Below are positions 8,288 through 15,954 of a stretch of DNA of 39,220 bases, one piece after another; position 1 is the stretch's first letter, and each line of letters starts with the position of its first letter. The notes under the pieces are model-generated. The model made no database searches and was not told where the DNA came from. It saw only the letters and a program-made list of their open reading frames with translations. The position numbers were made by a program, and so were the translations under genes. Source of the DNA: Acidimicrobiaceae bacterium (GTDB taxonomy: Bacteria > Actinomycetota > Acidimicrobiia > Acidimicrobiales > UBA8190); NCBI GenBank assembly GCA_003151955.1, contig PLZB01000044.1, positions 1-39,220 on the forward strand. Reading direction: 5' to 3'.

Positions 8288-8938
8288 ATGACTGTCCGAT
8301 TCGTGGAGGACGCCCGCCGGGCCGTGCTCGAGACGGCCCAGGAGCTCCTGGCCAAGGGCCTGGTGGAGGGGACCTCGGGGAACGTCTCGGCCCGGATGGC
8401 CGACGGGAACATCTGCATCACCCCGTCCTCGGTCGACTACCGGGTCATGACCCTGGAGGACCTCGTCGTCATCACCCCCGGGGCCGAGGTGGTCGAGGGG
8501 GAGCGTCAACCCTCCTCGGAGAAGCACCTCCACCTGGCCTGCTACGCCGCCTTCGAGGAGGTGGGCGGGGTCATCCACTCCCACGCCGTCCACGCCACCA
8601 TGTTCGCCGTGGCCCGCAAGCCCCTCCCGGCCGCCATCGACGAGTTCACCGTCTACGTAGGGGGGGACGTGGCCGTCACCGAGTACACCCCGTCCGGGAG
8701 CGTCGAGATGGGGGTGGCCGCGGTGAAGTGCCTGGCCGACCGGGGGGCGGCCCTGCTGGCCAGCCACGGGATGGTGGCCATCGGGAAGTCCCCGGCCGAC
8801 GCCCTCCACATCACCGCCGTGGTGGAGCGGACGGCCGAGATCGTCCAGGGGTCGATGGCCCTGGGAGGACCCAACCCCCTCCCCTACAAGCAGAACCGGG
8901 ACTTCGCCGGCGTCTACCAGTACATGCGGACCGCTTGA
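8288..8938 (+). CDS. Class II aldolase, L-fuculose-phosphate-aldolase family
   Basis: A 216-residue zinc aldolase/epimerase-family protein. Zinc ligands appear as Glu78 (PSSEK), His97 and His99 (HSH) and His160 (ASHG). Their spacings (19, 2 and 61 residues) equal those of Glu73/His92/His94/His155 in E. coli FucA. GTSGN (28-32) is the usual phosphate-binding segment. ATG at 8288 was chosen because GGAGG lies 8 bases upstream; a GTG at 8273 is too close to that site. The family cleaves sugar phosphates to dihydroxyacetone phosphate or glycolaldehyde phosphate, or epimerises pentose phosphates; the substrate here is unknown. It shares the operator motif with a distant FGGY kinase/hydroxyacid dehydrogenase pair, which could act in the same pathway. 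Confidence 0.88.
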   Translation: MTVRFVEDARRAVLETAQELLAKGLVEGTSGNVSARMADGNICITPSSVDYRVMTLEDLVVITPGAEVVEGERQPSSEKHLHLACYAAFEEVGGVIHSHAVHATMFAVARKPLPAAIDEFTVYVGGDVAVTEYTPSGSVEMGVAAVKCLADRGAALLASHGMVAIGKSPADALHITAVVERTAEIVQGSMALGGPNPLPYKQNRDFAGVYQYMRTA

Positions 8939-8954
8939 CCGTCCCCGCCGGTCA
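8936..8954. terminator. Hairpin between convergent genes that includes both stop codons
   Basis: TGACCG (8936-8941) and CGGTCA (8949-8954) form a 6-bp stem with a 7-base loop. The TGA of the aldolase gene and the TGA of the convergent propeller gene are the outer arms. It could act as a short bidirectional terminator, but there is no T-tract on either side. Confidence 0.35.
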
Positions 8955-10361
8955 GCCGCCGGTGGGCGGGAGGGAGAAGGCGTAGAGGTTCCCGTCCCAG
9001 CACGAGGCGTAGAGGACGCCGTTGGTGACGGTGAGTCGGGTGAAGACGGGACCGGGGAGCTGGTGGCTCCAGAGGACCGACCCGGTGGCTCCGTCGAGGG
9101 CGTAGACGGTGTCCCCGGCGCCGTCGGCGTAGTAGACGACGCCGGCGGCCACGATGGGCGGGGAGACGACGCTGGCGGCCGGTCCGAGCTGGGCCTGCCA
9201 GCGGGGGGTCAGCCGGCAGCCGGCGTCGAGGCCGAAGGCCAGCATCCCGTTGGGGAAGCCGACGGAGGCCGACGAGTTCGAGACGTAGAGGGTCCCGGTC
9301 GATCCGTCCCAGGCCGGGTCGCCGATGAAGTCGTCAGGGGTGGGGTCGGCCAGCTGGAGAGTCTGGAGAGGTCCGGCTCCGAGGTCGTCCTGCTGGTACA
9401 GGAAGAGGGAGCCGTCCTTGGCCTCGACGGCCAGCTCGGCCGGGCAGCCGGTGCCCTGGAAGAGGACGGGGGTTCCGCTCAGGTCCTGGTCCCCCTGGGG
9501 GATGGAGGGGAGGTCGGAGCCGACCACGCTCAGGTCGGTGGCCGAGAGCTCGACGACGTGGTCGGCGTAGCCGGCGTTGGAGTCGGGGCCGAGGGCGTTG
9601 CCGGGGGCCACGTAGAGGTCGGTCCCGGCCGGGTTCACGCTGGCTCCGCCCCAGCCCCAGATGCCCCCGCCGTCGGGACCGGCCGGGTCCTCGACATCGA
9701 AGGTGCCGGTGACCTGAACCGTGGACGTGTCGACGGCCACGAGCCGGCCCCGGTAGGGGGGATTGTCGCAGTCACTGGCCACGGCCACGTAGAGGACGCC
9801 CCCGGACAGGGTCAGTCCGCTCCAGACGTGCTCGGACCCGGGGTCGGTCGAGAGGGCCAGGGGCCAGCCCGGGACCGGGGCCCCGCTGGCCAGGTCGAAG
9901 GCGGAGAGCTCGTCGTCGCCGTCGACGACGTAGATCCGGCCGGTGGTCGGATCGATGACAGGGGTCGAGGTCACCCCGAAGGGGCTCTGGGCACAGCCCG
10001 GGTTGTTGGGCCCGCCGAGGTGGGAGCCGAGCTGGTGGTGCCAGACGACGGCCCCGGTGGCGGTGTCGACGGCTTCGAAGTCCCCGGCCTCGTCCCCCAC
10101 GTAGGCGTAGGTCTTGATGGTGCCGTCGGGCAGGATGTCGGAGGCGACGACCGGTGAGGTGTTGACGTAGGAGCCGACCGGGGCGGCCCACTCCTCCTGG
10201 AGACCGGCCACCGTGGCCGGGGTGAGGGTGGTCTCGAGGGGATTGTCACCGGTCCGTTGGAGGTCGAAGCCGACGGTGGACCAGTCGGCCTGGCAGGCCC
10301 CCAGGAGGAGGACGGCCACGAGCCCGGCCAGGATGGTCTTGACGCGTCTGGTGTCGCCCAC
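8952..10361 (-). CDS. PQQ-type beta-propeller lipoprotein
   Basis: A 469-residue exported protein with a lipobox LLGAC (Cys23) after a short hydrophobic stretch. Repeats of the pyrrolo-quinoline-quinone propeller type follow: VYALDGATGSVLWSHQLPG, TATGAVVWHHQLG and VEAKDGSLFLYQQ are blade-like segments. Many such proteins bind no quinone, and no full dehydrogenase domain (such as a vicinal disulfide or a cytochrome c domain) is seen. It is therefore called a propeller lipoprotein rather than an enzyme. The GTG at 10361 is the only start compatible with the signal sequence. It faces the aldolase gene convergently and follows the CoA-transferase gene after 107 bases. Confidence 0.8.
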   Translation of the reverse strand: MGDTRRVKTILAGLVAVLLLGACQADWSTVGFDLQRTGDNPLETTLTPATVAGLQEEWAAPVGSYVNTSPVVASDILPDGTIKTYAYVGDEAGDFEAVDTATGAVVWHHQLGSHLGGPNNPGCAQSPFGVTSTPVIDPTTGRIYVVDGDDELSAFDLASGAPVPGWPLALSTDPGSEHVWSGLTLSGGVLYVAVASDCDNPPYRGRLVAVDTSTVQVTGTFDVEDPAGPDGGGIWGWGGASVNPAGTDLYVAPGNALGPDSNAGYADHVVELSATDLSVVGSDLPSIPQGDQDLSGTPVLFQGTGCPAELAVEAKDGSLFLYQQDDLGAGPLQTLQLADPTPDDFIGDPAWDGSTGTLYVSNSSASVGFPNGMLAFGLDAGCRLTPRWQAQLGPAASVVSPPIVAAGVVYYADGAGDTVYALDGATGSVLWSHQLPGPVFTRLTVTNGVLYASCWDGNLYAFSLPPTGG

Positions 10362-10468
10362 GGCTCAGCCCCCCGGCTCTGGATGATGTTCCCCCTGCCG
10401 GCTGCACCCCCCGGGAGCTGACCCGTCCGATGGTATATGCAAGGACCGGGGGGCGCCGGGCCGGACCT

Positions 10469-12136
10469 CTAGGAGAGAAAGAGGCGCTGGGGGTCGAACC
10501 GGCGGAGGGCGAGGACCTCCTCCCCGGTGACGGGGTCGAGCTCCTCCACCTCGGGGGCGACCTCGACATCCCAACCGCAGCCGGCGACGAGGGCCCGGAT
10601 CCGGTCGGCCCGGGGCTCGGGGCCGGCCACCACCGCCGCCACCTGGAGCCTCCCGTCGAGGCGGCGGAGGATCCCGAGGTCGGTGACGACGCTCGCCACC
10701 CGGGCCCCGGGGCTGGTGACGTAGCCGATCTCCTCCACCAGCCGGGCGGGGTTGGCCAGGGCGACGACCACACAGGCCTCGGCCCGGCTGGCCACGTCGT
10801 TGGCCCCGCCCGAGCCGACCAGGAAGGGGCCGCCGGGGATGGTGGTCGAGTTGAGGTTCCCGTGGCGGTCGACCTGGGCCGCCCCGAGACAGCCGACCGT
10901 TCTCGTCCCGGGGCCGCCGACGACCATCCCGAGGACGGTGGAGGCGTCGGAGAGCATGGGGGTGGCAGGGAAGACCCGGTGGTTGAAGATGTAGGGGTCG
11001 GCCGGGGTGGGGTCGTAGCCGAGCATCCCGAGCTCGGCGGTGAGGCTGACGGGGCTCCCGGCGGCCCGGGCCCGGGCCACGGCCACCCAGGCGGCCAGGT
11101 TGGCCACCCCGGCCCCGGCCAGGACGGCATCGGCGCCGATGCTGTCCACCACCCGCTCGACCTCCCGGGCCCCGTGGGCGGCGGCCCGCTCCCAGGCCGA
11201 GACGGGGGCGTCGGCGTCGACGGGGTGGGCCTCGGCGTCGGCTCGCCAGGACTCCGGATCGGTCCGGGCCCGGAGGCGGTCGAGACGGGCCGGGCCCAGC
11301 TTGGCCAGGTAGGCCTCCTGAGTGGCCGGGCCGAGGACCCAGTCCCGGGCGTAGCCCTCGATGTCGGCCCGGGTCCCCTCCCGGGCCCCGACCCAGAAGT
11401 CGATGTCCTCGCCGTAGGAGGCGACGGGGAGCCCGGGGGCGTAGAGGCCGCCGGGATGGGCCCCGAAGGGGACCTCGGCCACGGCCAGGACCCGGTGGGC
11501 CGGGATCCGGACCCGGTGGCCGAGGTCGTCGAGGGAGTCGACGACGGCCTCGACGGTGGCCACCACCCCGCGGCGGGCGGCCCAGGCCCCCCAGACCCCC
11601 TCCAACAGCGGTTCGGAGAGGGCCAGGTTCCCGGCCCGGTCAGCCACAGCGGCGTGGACGAGGCAGACGTCGGGGGAGAGGGGGGCGACGAGGCCGACGG
11701 TCCCGAAGGGGGACTCGACGGTGGCGAAGGCCTCGTTGGCGGCCATGGAGGAGCCGGCCAGGGACCCGGTGACGAGGGCGGGGAGGCCACGGGCGGCGGC
11801 CTCGAGTCGTTGGACGAAGGTGAGGATCGACCAGTGCTCGACCTCGACGGCGCCTGACGAGTAGGCGGCCTGGAAGACGGGGTTGGGGGTGTAGGTGGGG
11901 AAGCTGTCCCCGGAGTAGGTGGTGACGACCTTCCGGACGAGGCCGCCCTGGACGAAGAGGGCCCCGAGGGAGCTGAGGCTCACCATGACCAGGGTGAAGC
12001 CGGGGTCCCGACCCCAGTGCTGACGGATGAGCTCCCGGGCCGCCGCCGTCCAGCGGCTGTGGCCGGTGAGGACCTGGACGGTGTCGCCGGGCCGGACGTG
12101 GCGGGCGACGGCCTCCTCCAGGGTGCAGTGCTCCAT
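10469..12136 (-). CDS. Fused alpha-beta class I CoA-transferase (GctAB/IpdAB-like)
   Basis: A 555-residue protein joining two halves usually encoded as separate subunits. The N-terminal half (about 1-290) looks like the alpha subunit, with LEEAVARHVRPGDTVQV, LVRKVVTTYSGDS and an EVEHW segment (98-102) like that of IpdA. The C-terminal half (about 305-555) looks like the beta subunit, with AELGMLGYDP, VGCLGAAQVDRHGNLNST and VGSGGANDVAS. Relatives are glutaconate CoA-transferase and the steroid ring-opening hydrolase IpdAB. Which reaction is catalysed cannot be decided; the surrounding ligase, dehydrogenase and hydratase point to acyl-CoA catabolism. ATG at 12136 follows the enoyl-CoA hydratase by 21 bases. 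Confidence 0.82.
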   Translation of the reverse strand: MEHCTLEEAVARHVRPGDTVQVLTGHSRWTAAARELIRQHWGRDPGFTLVMVSLSSLGALFVQGGLVRKVVTTYSGDSFPTYTPNPVFQAAYSSGAVEVEHWSILTFVQRLEAAARGLPALVTGSLAGSSMAANEAFATVESPFGTVGLVAPLSPDVCLVHAAVADRAGNLALSEPLLEGVWGAWAARRGVVATVEAVVDSLDDLGHRVRIPAHRVLAVAEVPFGAHPGGLYAPGLPVASYGEDIDFWVGAREGTRADIEGYARDWVLGPATQEAYLAKLGPARLDRLRARTDPESWRADAEAHPVDADAPVSAWERAAAHGAREVERVVDSIGADAVLAGAGVANLAAWVAVARARAAGSPVSLTAELGMLGYDPTPADPYIFNHRVFPATPMLSDASTVLGMVVGGPGTRTVGCLGAAQVDRHGNLNSTTIPGGPFLVGSGGANDVASRAEACVVVALANPARLVEEIGYVTSPGARVASVVTDLGILRRLDGRLQVAAVVAGPEPRADRIRALVAGCGWDVEVAPEVEELDPVTGEEVLALRRFDPQRLFLS

Positions 12137-12157
12137 CGTCTCAGCCCCCGGCCCGGA

Positions 12158-12967
12158 TCAGTGCCCGGTCCAGACGGGAGGGCGCTTCTGGGCGAAGGCG
12201 GCCGGGCCCTCCTTGGCGTCGTCGGAGGCGAAGACCTCCTTGGCGATGTCGGACTCGATCCGGTAGGCCTGCTTCATGTCGACGGCGAGGCCCCGGAGGA
12301 CGCTCTCCTTGGTCTTGCGGACGGCGAGGGGACCGTTGGCGGTGATCCGGGCCGCATAGTCCTCGGCTCTCGACCGGAGATCGGCGGCGGGGACGACGGC
12401 GTTCAGGAGGCCGAAGGTGAGGGCCTGGTCGGCGGGGATGCGGTCGGCGCAGAGGAGGAACTCCATGGCGGCGGGATAGGGGATCTGCCGGGGGAGCCGG
12501 ACGGTGGTCCCCCCGCCGGCGAAGAGGCCCCGTTTCGGCTCGAGAACCCCGAAGGTGGCCTCGGTGGCGGCCACCCGGAGGTCGCAGCCCCCGAGCATCT
12601 CCATCCCTCCGGCCACGCAGACCCCGTTGACGGCGGCGACGATCGGCTTGTAGAGCTTCACCCCCCGGAGGACGGCCCGGACACCGTCGTCGAGGCGGTA
12701 GCCGTCGATCTCGGTGACGTCGGATCCGGCGATCTCCTTGGAGAGGCGGGTGATCTCGGGGATGTAGGTCTTGAGGTCGGCGCCCGTGCAGAAGGCGTCC
12801 CCGACGCCGGTGACGATGGCGACCCAGGCCTCGTCCTCCTCCCCGAAGCGGTCCCAGGCCCGTCTGAGCTGGGCGAAGTGCTCCATGTCGAGGCTGTTGC
12901 GGGCCTCGGGCCGGTCGATGGTTATCCAGACGACGTGGTCGCCGCCGAGCTCGTAGTGGACGGGCAT
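12158..12967 (-). CDS. Enoyl-CoA hydratase/isomerase family protein
   Basis: A 269-residue crotonase-fold protein, expected to add water across 2-enoyl-CoA. Both catalytic glutamates of the hydratase family appear present: Glu123 in VAGGMEM and Glu143 in FGVLEPKRG. FCTGADLK (59-66) forms the oxyanion-hole segment. The usual PGAGGT loop is one residue shorter (AGGGT). The ATG at 12967 overlaps the stop of the acyl-CoA dehydrogenase by one base (TGATG), so the two are translationally coupled, consistent with successive beta-oxidation steps. Confidence 0.88.
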   Translation of the reverse strand: MPVHYELGGDHVVWITIDRPEARNSLDMEHFAQLRRAWDRFGEEDEAWVAIVTGVGDAFCTGADLKTYIPEITRLSKEIAGSDVTEIDGYRLDDGVRAVLRGVKLYKPIVAAVNGVCVAGGMEMLGGCDLRVAATEATFGVLEPKRGLFAGGGTTVRLPRQIPYPAAMEFLLCADRIPADQALTFGLLNAVVPAADLRSRAEDYAARITANGPLAVRKTKESVLRGLAVDMKQAYRIESDIAKEVFASDDAKEGPAAFAQKRPPVWTGH

Positions 12968-14118
12968 CAGCCTCTCCTTTCCCGGGGGAGTCCCAGGATC
13001 CGCTCCCCGATGATGTTCCGTTGGATCTCCGAGGTCCCCCCGGCGATCGAGGCCGACCGGCTCCAGAGCCACTGCCGGGACCAGAATCCCTCCAGGGTCG
13101 CCCCCGGGCCCTCGACGGCCAGGGCGGCGATGGAGAGGGCCTGGGTCATGTCCGACCAGGTCAGCTTGACCCAGGAGGACTCGGCCCCGGGCTCCCCGCC
13201 CCGGGCCAGGTCGGAGAGGGTCCGCCAGTTGTGGGTCCGCAGGACGGTCAGGGCCACGTAGGCGTCGGCCAGGGCGTCGGCCACCTCGGGCTCGTCGAGG
13301 GTCCCGTTGGCGGCGGCCTCGGCCAGAAGGCGGGCCAGGTAGCCCTCGTGGACGACCTCCTCCTTGAAGGGGAAGTTCGTCCCCCGCTCGTGGGCCAGGG
13401 TGGTCGAGGCCACGGCCCAGCCCTGGCCGGCCTGGCCGACGAGCTGGTCCCGGGGGACGTAGACGCCGTCGAGGAAGACCTCGTTGAATTCGGCCTCCCC
13501 GGTGATCTGGACCAGGGGCCGGATCTCGATCCCGTCGGCCTCCATGTCGACCACCAGGAGGGAGAGCCCCCGGGCCCCCCGGCTCCCGGAAACGCTGCGG
13601 GCCAGGCAGAGGCCCCAGCGGGCGAACTGGGCGTAGGAGGTCCAGACCTTCTGGCCGGTGAGGACCCAGCCCCCCTCGACCTCCTCGGCCCGGGTGGTGA
13701 GCCCGGCCAGGTCGGACCCGGACCCGGGCTCGCTGAAGAGCTGGCACCAGATCTCGTCGGCGGAGGCGATGGCGGGGAGCCAGCGGTGGCACTGCTCCGG
13801 GGTCCCGTGGGCCAGGAGGGTGGGGCCGGCCAGGTTGATCCCGACCCGGTTGACGGGCTGGGGGGCGCCGCTGCGGGCGTACTCGGTGTTGAAGATGGCC
13901 ACTTCGATCGGTCCGGCCCCCCGGCCGCCGTAGTCGGCGGGCCAGCTGATCCCGATCCAGCCCCCGGCGGCCAGGGCGGCCTGCCAGGCCCGGCCCCGGG
14001 CGATGCCGGCGGCCAGGTCCTCCCCAGGGGCCGGGCCGGCCGGAGGGGGATTGGCCTCGAGCCAGGCCCGGACCTCGGCCGCGAAGGCCTCCTCCCCGGC
14101 GGTGAGCGAGAGGTCCAT
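12967..14118 (-). CDS. Acyl-CoA dehydrogenase
   Basis: A 383-residue flavin-dependent acyl-CoA dehydrogenase. Visible family segments include WPADYGGRG, the substrate/FAD strand QLFSEPGSGSDLAGL, VLTGQKVWTSYAQFA, and the C-terminal SIAGGTSEIQRNIIGERILGLPRE. It introduces the 2,3-double bond in an acyl-CoA, handing electrons to electron-transfer flavoprotein. It has the long N-terminal arm type (LEANPPP) seen in mycobacterial FadE proteins of sterol and terpenoid catabolism. It is close in layout to the plus-strand enzyme at 24273. Gap to the upstream ligase stop is 2 bases, so this is one operon. Confidence 0.9.
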   Translation of the reverse strand: MDLSLTAGEEAFAAEVRAWLEANPPPAGPAPGEDLAAGIARGRAWQAALAAGGWIGISWPADYGGRGAGPIEVAIFNTEYARSGAPQPVNRVGINLAGPTLLAHGTPEQCHRWLPAIASADEIWCQLFSEPGSGSDLAGLTTRAEEVEGGWVLTGQKVWTSYAQFARWGLCLARSVSGSRGARGLSLLVVDMEADGIEIRPLVQITGEAEFNEVFLDGVYVPRDQLVGQAGQGWAVASTTLAHERGTNFPFKEEVVHEGYLARLLAEAAANGTLDEPEVADALADAYVALTVLRTHNWRTLSDLARGGEPGAESSWVKLTWSDMTQALSIAALAVEGPGATLEGFWSRQWLWSRSASIAGGTSEIQRNIIGERILGLPRERRG

Positions 14119-14120
14119 CC

Positions 14121-15911
14121 TCAGAGGTCCCAGCTGGCCTGCCGGCCGGCGGCCTCGAAGCCGTCGTGGAGGTCGTCCTCCTCGGTCGGGCCGAAGGGCT
14201 CGTAGCGGTCCCGGCCCCGGTCCCGGATCCAGAGGGGGTCCCCCCCGGTCCGGTCAGAGCGGAACTTCTGGTGGACGAGGGTCCGGGTCAGGACCTTGTT
14301 GGTCGGGGTGGAGGGGAGGGCCGGGCAGATCCGGACGTAGCGGGGCCGCCACTTGGGGCTCATCGTGGCCTGGTCGTCGACCCAGGCCGCGAAGCCGGCC
14401 GGGTCGAACCGGGACCCCTTGGTCAGGACGAGGGCGGCCATGACCTGGTCCCCGGAGTCGACGTCGGGGACCCCGTAGGCGGCAGCCAGGACGACGTCGG
14501 GGTGACGGGCCAGGACGGCCTCGACGGGAGCGGCGGGGAAGTTCTCCCCGTCGACCCGGAGCCAGTCGGAGGTCCGGCCGGCGAAGAAGACCCAGCCCTC
14601 CCCGTCGACGTAGCCGAGGTCTCCGCTCCAGTACCAGCCTCCCCGGGTCGTCCGGGCCATGGCCTCGTCGTTGCGGTAGTAGCCCTCGAAGGGGCCGGGA
14701 CCCGAGGTGCAGACGATCTCCCCGACGCAGGCCTCGGTGACGACGAGGTTCCCGGCCGGGTCGGGTCGGGCCCGCTCCACCTCGTTCCCGTCCGGGTCGA
14801 CGATCTTGATGTCGGGGCGGAGCCGGCCGATCGATCCCCGGGGGGGCTGGCCGGTCCGGTCGAGGGCGATGGCCCCCTCGGTCGAGCCGAAGACGTCGAC
14901 GACGGTGATCCCGAACCGCTCGGCCACCGCCTCGACGACGTGGGGGGAGCCCTCGTTGCCGTAGGCGAGGACGAGGCTGTTCTCGGCGTCGTCGGGTCGG
15001 GCCGGGGTGGCCAGGAGGTAGGCCAGGGGCTTCCCGGTGTAGTTGAACCAGGTGGCCCGATAGCGGCGGACGTCGTCGAGGAACCGGGAGGCGGAGAACC
15101 GACGGGCCAGGCCCACCGAGGCCCCGGCCACCAGGGCCGGGGCCAGGCCGACCATGAGGGCGTTGGAGTGGAAGAGGGGCATGGCCACGTAACCGGTGTC
15201 CTCGGGGCCGATACCGAGGACGTCGCTCATCCGGTTCCCGGTGGAGAGGAGCCGGCGCTGGGTGACCCGGACCGCCTTGGGGGCGGCGGAGGTCCCCGAG
15301 GTGAAGAGGAGGATCCAGAGGGTCTCGACGTCGACGGCGGCTTCCTCGAGGGCCGGCCCGGCCACCGCGTCGAGGGCGTCCTCCAGGGAGTCCCGGCCGG
15401 ACGTGACGGGGTCGTCCCCGTCGGTGAAGCGGCCCGAGAGGAGGAGGCCTCCGGGGAGGTCGAGGTCCCTGAGGACGGGTTCGAGGAGGGGGAGGTGGCG
15501 GGGCTCGGTGACGAGGAGCTGGGTGTCGGTGAAGCTCACGTCCCGGGCCAGGTGCCCGTCCCGGCGGGTGGTGTTGAGGCCGACGACGCAGGCCCCGGCC
15601 AGGCCGGCCCCGCAGAGGGCGAAGACGTAGTCGGGGGTGTTGTCGAGGAGGACGGCGACGTGGGGGGGTCGGTCGGGGTCGAGGCGGGACCGGAAGAGAC
15701 GGGCGAAGCGGTCGGCCTCGTCGAGGAGGTCCCGATGGGTCCAGACCCGGTCCCCGAAGCGGAGGGCGGGCCGGTCGGCCCGGTCGGGGTCGGCGGCGTT
15801 GGCCCGGAGGAGGGCCCCGACGTCGGCGGCGGGGAGGGGAGCCTCGGCTGGACGGGCCGCGGCCGAGACTGCTCCCGCCGATCCTCCCGCCCCGCCGCGT
15901 TCTCTGACCAC
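14121..15911 (-). CDS. Acyl-CoA ligase (FadD17/FadD1-like AMP-forming synthetase)
   Basis: A 596-residue adenylate-forming enzyme that activates a carboxylic acid to its CoA thioester. The AMP-binding motif FTSGTSAAPKAV is at 203-214. A GSTEGAIAL segment, a WYWSGDLGYVDGEGW hinge and a late catalytic-type Lys in PTNKVLTRTL are seen. The C-terminal tail DPLWIRDRGRDRYEPF resembles mycobacterial FadD17/FadD1; this is from memory, not a search. GTG at 15911 is the only plausible start; it falls inside palindromic site 2, so the transcript is likely leaderless or nearly so. It heads the operon ligase, dehydrogenase, hydratase, CoA-transferase. Confidence 0.87.
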   Translation of the reverse strand: MVRERGGAGGSAGAVSAAARPAEAPLPAADVGALLRANAADPDRADRPALRFGDRVWTHRDLLDEADRFARLFRSRLDPDRPPHVAVLLDNTPDYVFALCGAGLAGACVVGLNTTRRDGHLARDVSFTDTQLLVTEPRHLPLLEPVLRDLDLPGGLLLSGRFTDGDDPVTSGRDSLEDALDAVAGPALEEAAVDVETLWILLFTSGTSAAPKAVRVTQRRLLSTGNRMSDVLGIGPEDTGYVAMPLFHSNALMVGLAPALVAGASVGLARRFSASRFLDDVRRYRATWFNYTGKPLAYLLATPARPDDAENSLVLAYGNEGSPHVVEAVAERFGITVVDVFGSTEGAIALDRTGQPPRGSIGRLRPDIKIVDPDGNEVERARPDPAGNLVVTEACVGEIVCTSGPGPFEGYYRNDEAMARTTRGGWYWSGDLGYVDGEGWVFFAGRTSDWLRVDGENFPAAPVEAVLARHPDVVLAAAYGVPDVDSGDQVMAALVLTKGSRFDPAGFAAWVDDQATMSPKWRPRYVRICPALPSTPTNKVLTRTLVHQKFRSDRTGGDPLWIRDRGRDRYEPFGPTEEDDLHDGFEAAGRQASWDL

Positions 15912-15920
15912 CGTGTCAGG
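15903..15920. promoter_or_regulatory. Palindromic operator candidate TCTGAC-N6-GTCAGG (site 2)
   Basis: Arms CTGAC/GTCAG with six bases (CACCGT) between them lie between two divergent acyl-CoA ligase genes. The GTG start codon of the minus-strand ligase (15911-15909) is inside the spacer. A bound repressor would cover the start region of that gene and sit about 35 bases upstream of the ATG of the plus-strand ligase. Confidence 0.68.
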
Positions 15921-15954
15921 TTAGTCAGTGGTGGCGGCGGTAGCGTGGGCCGCG

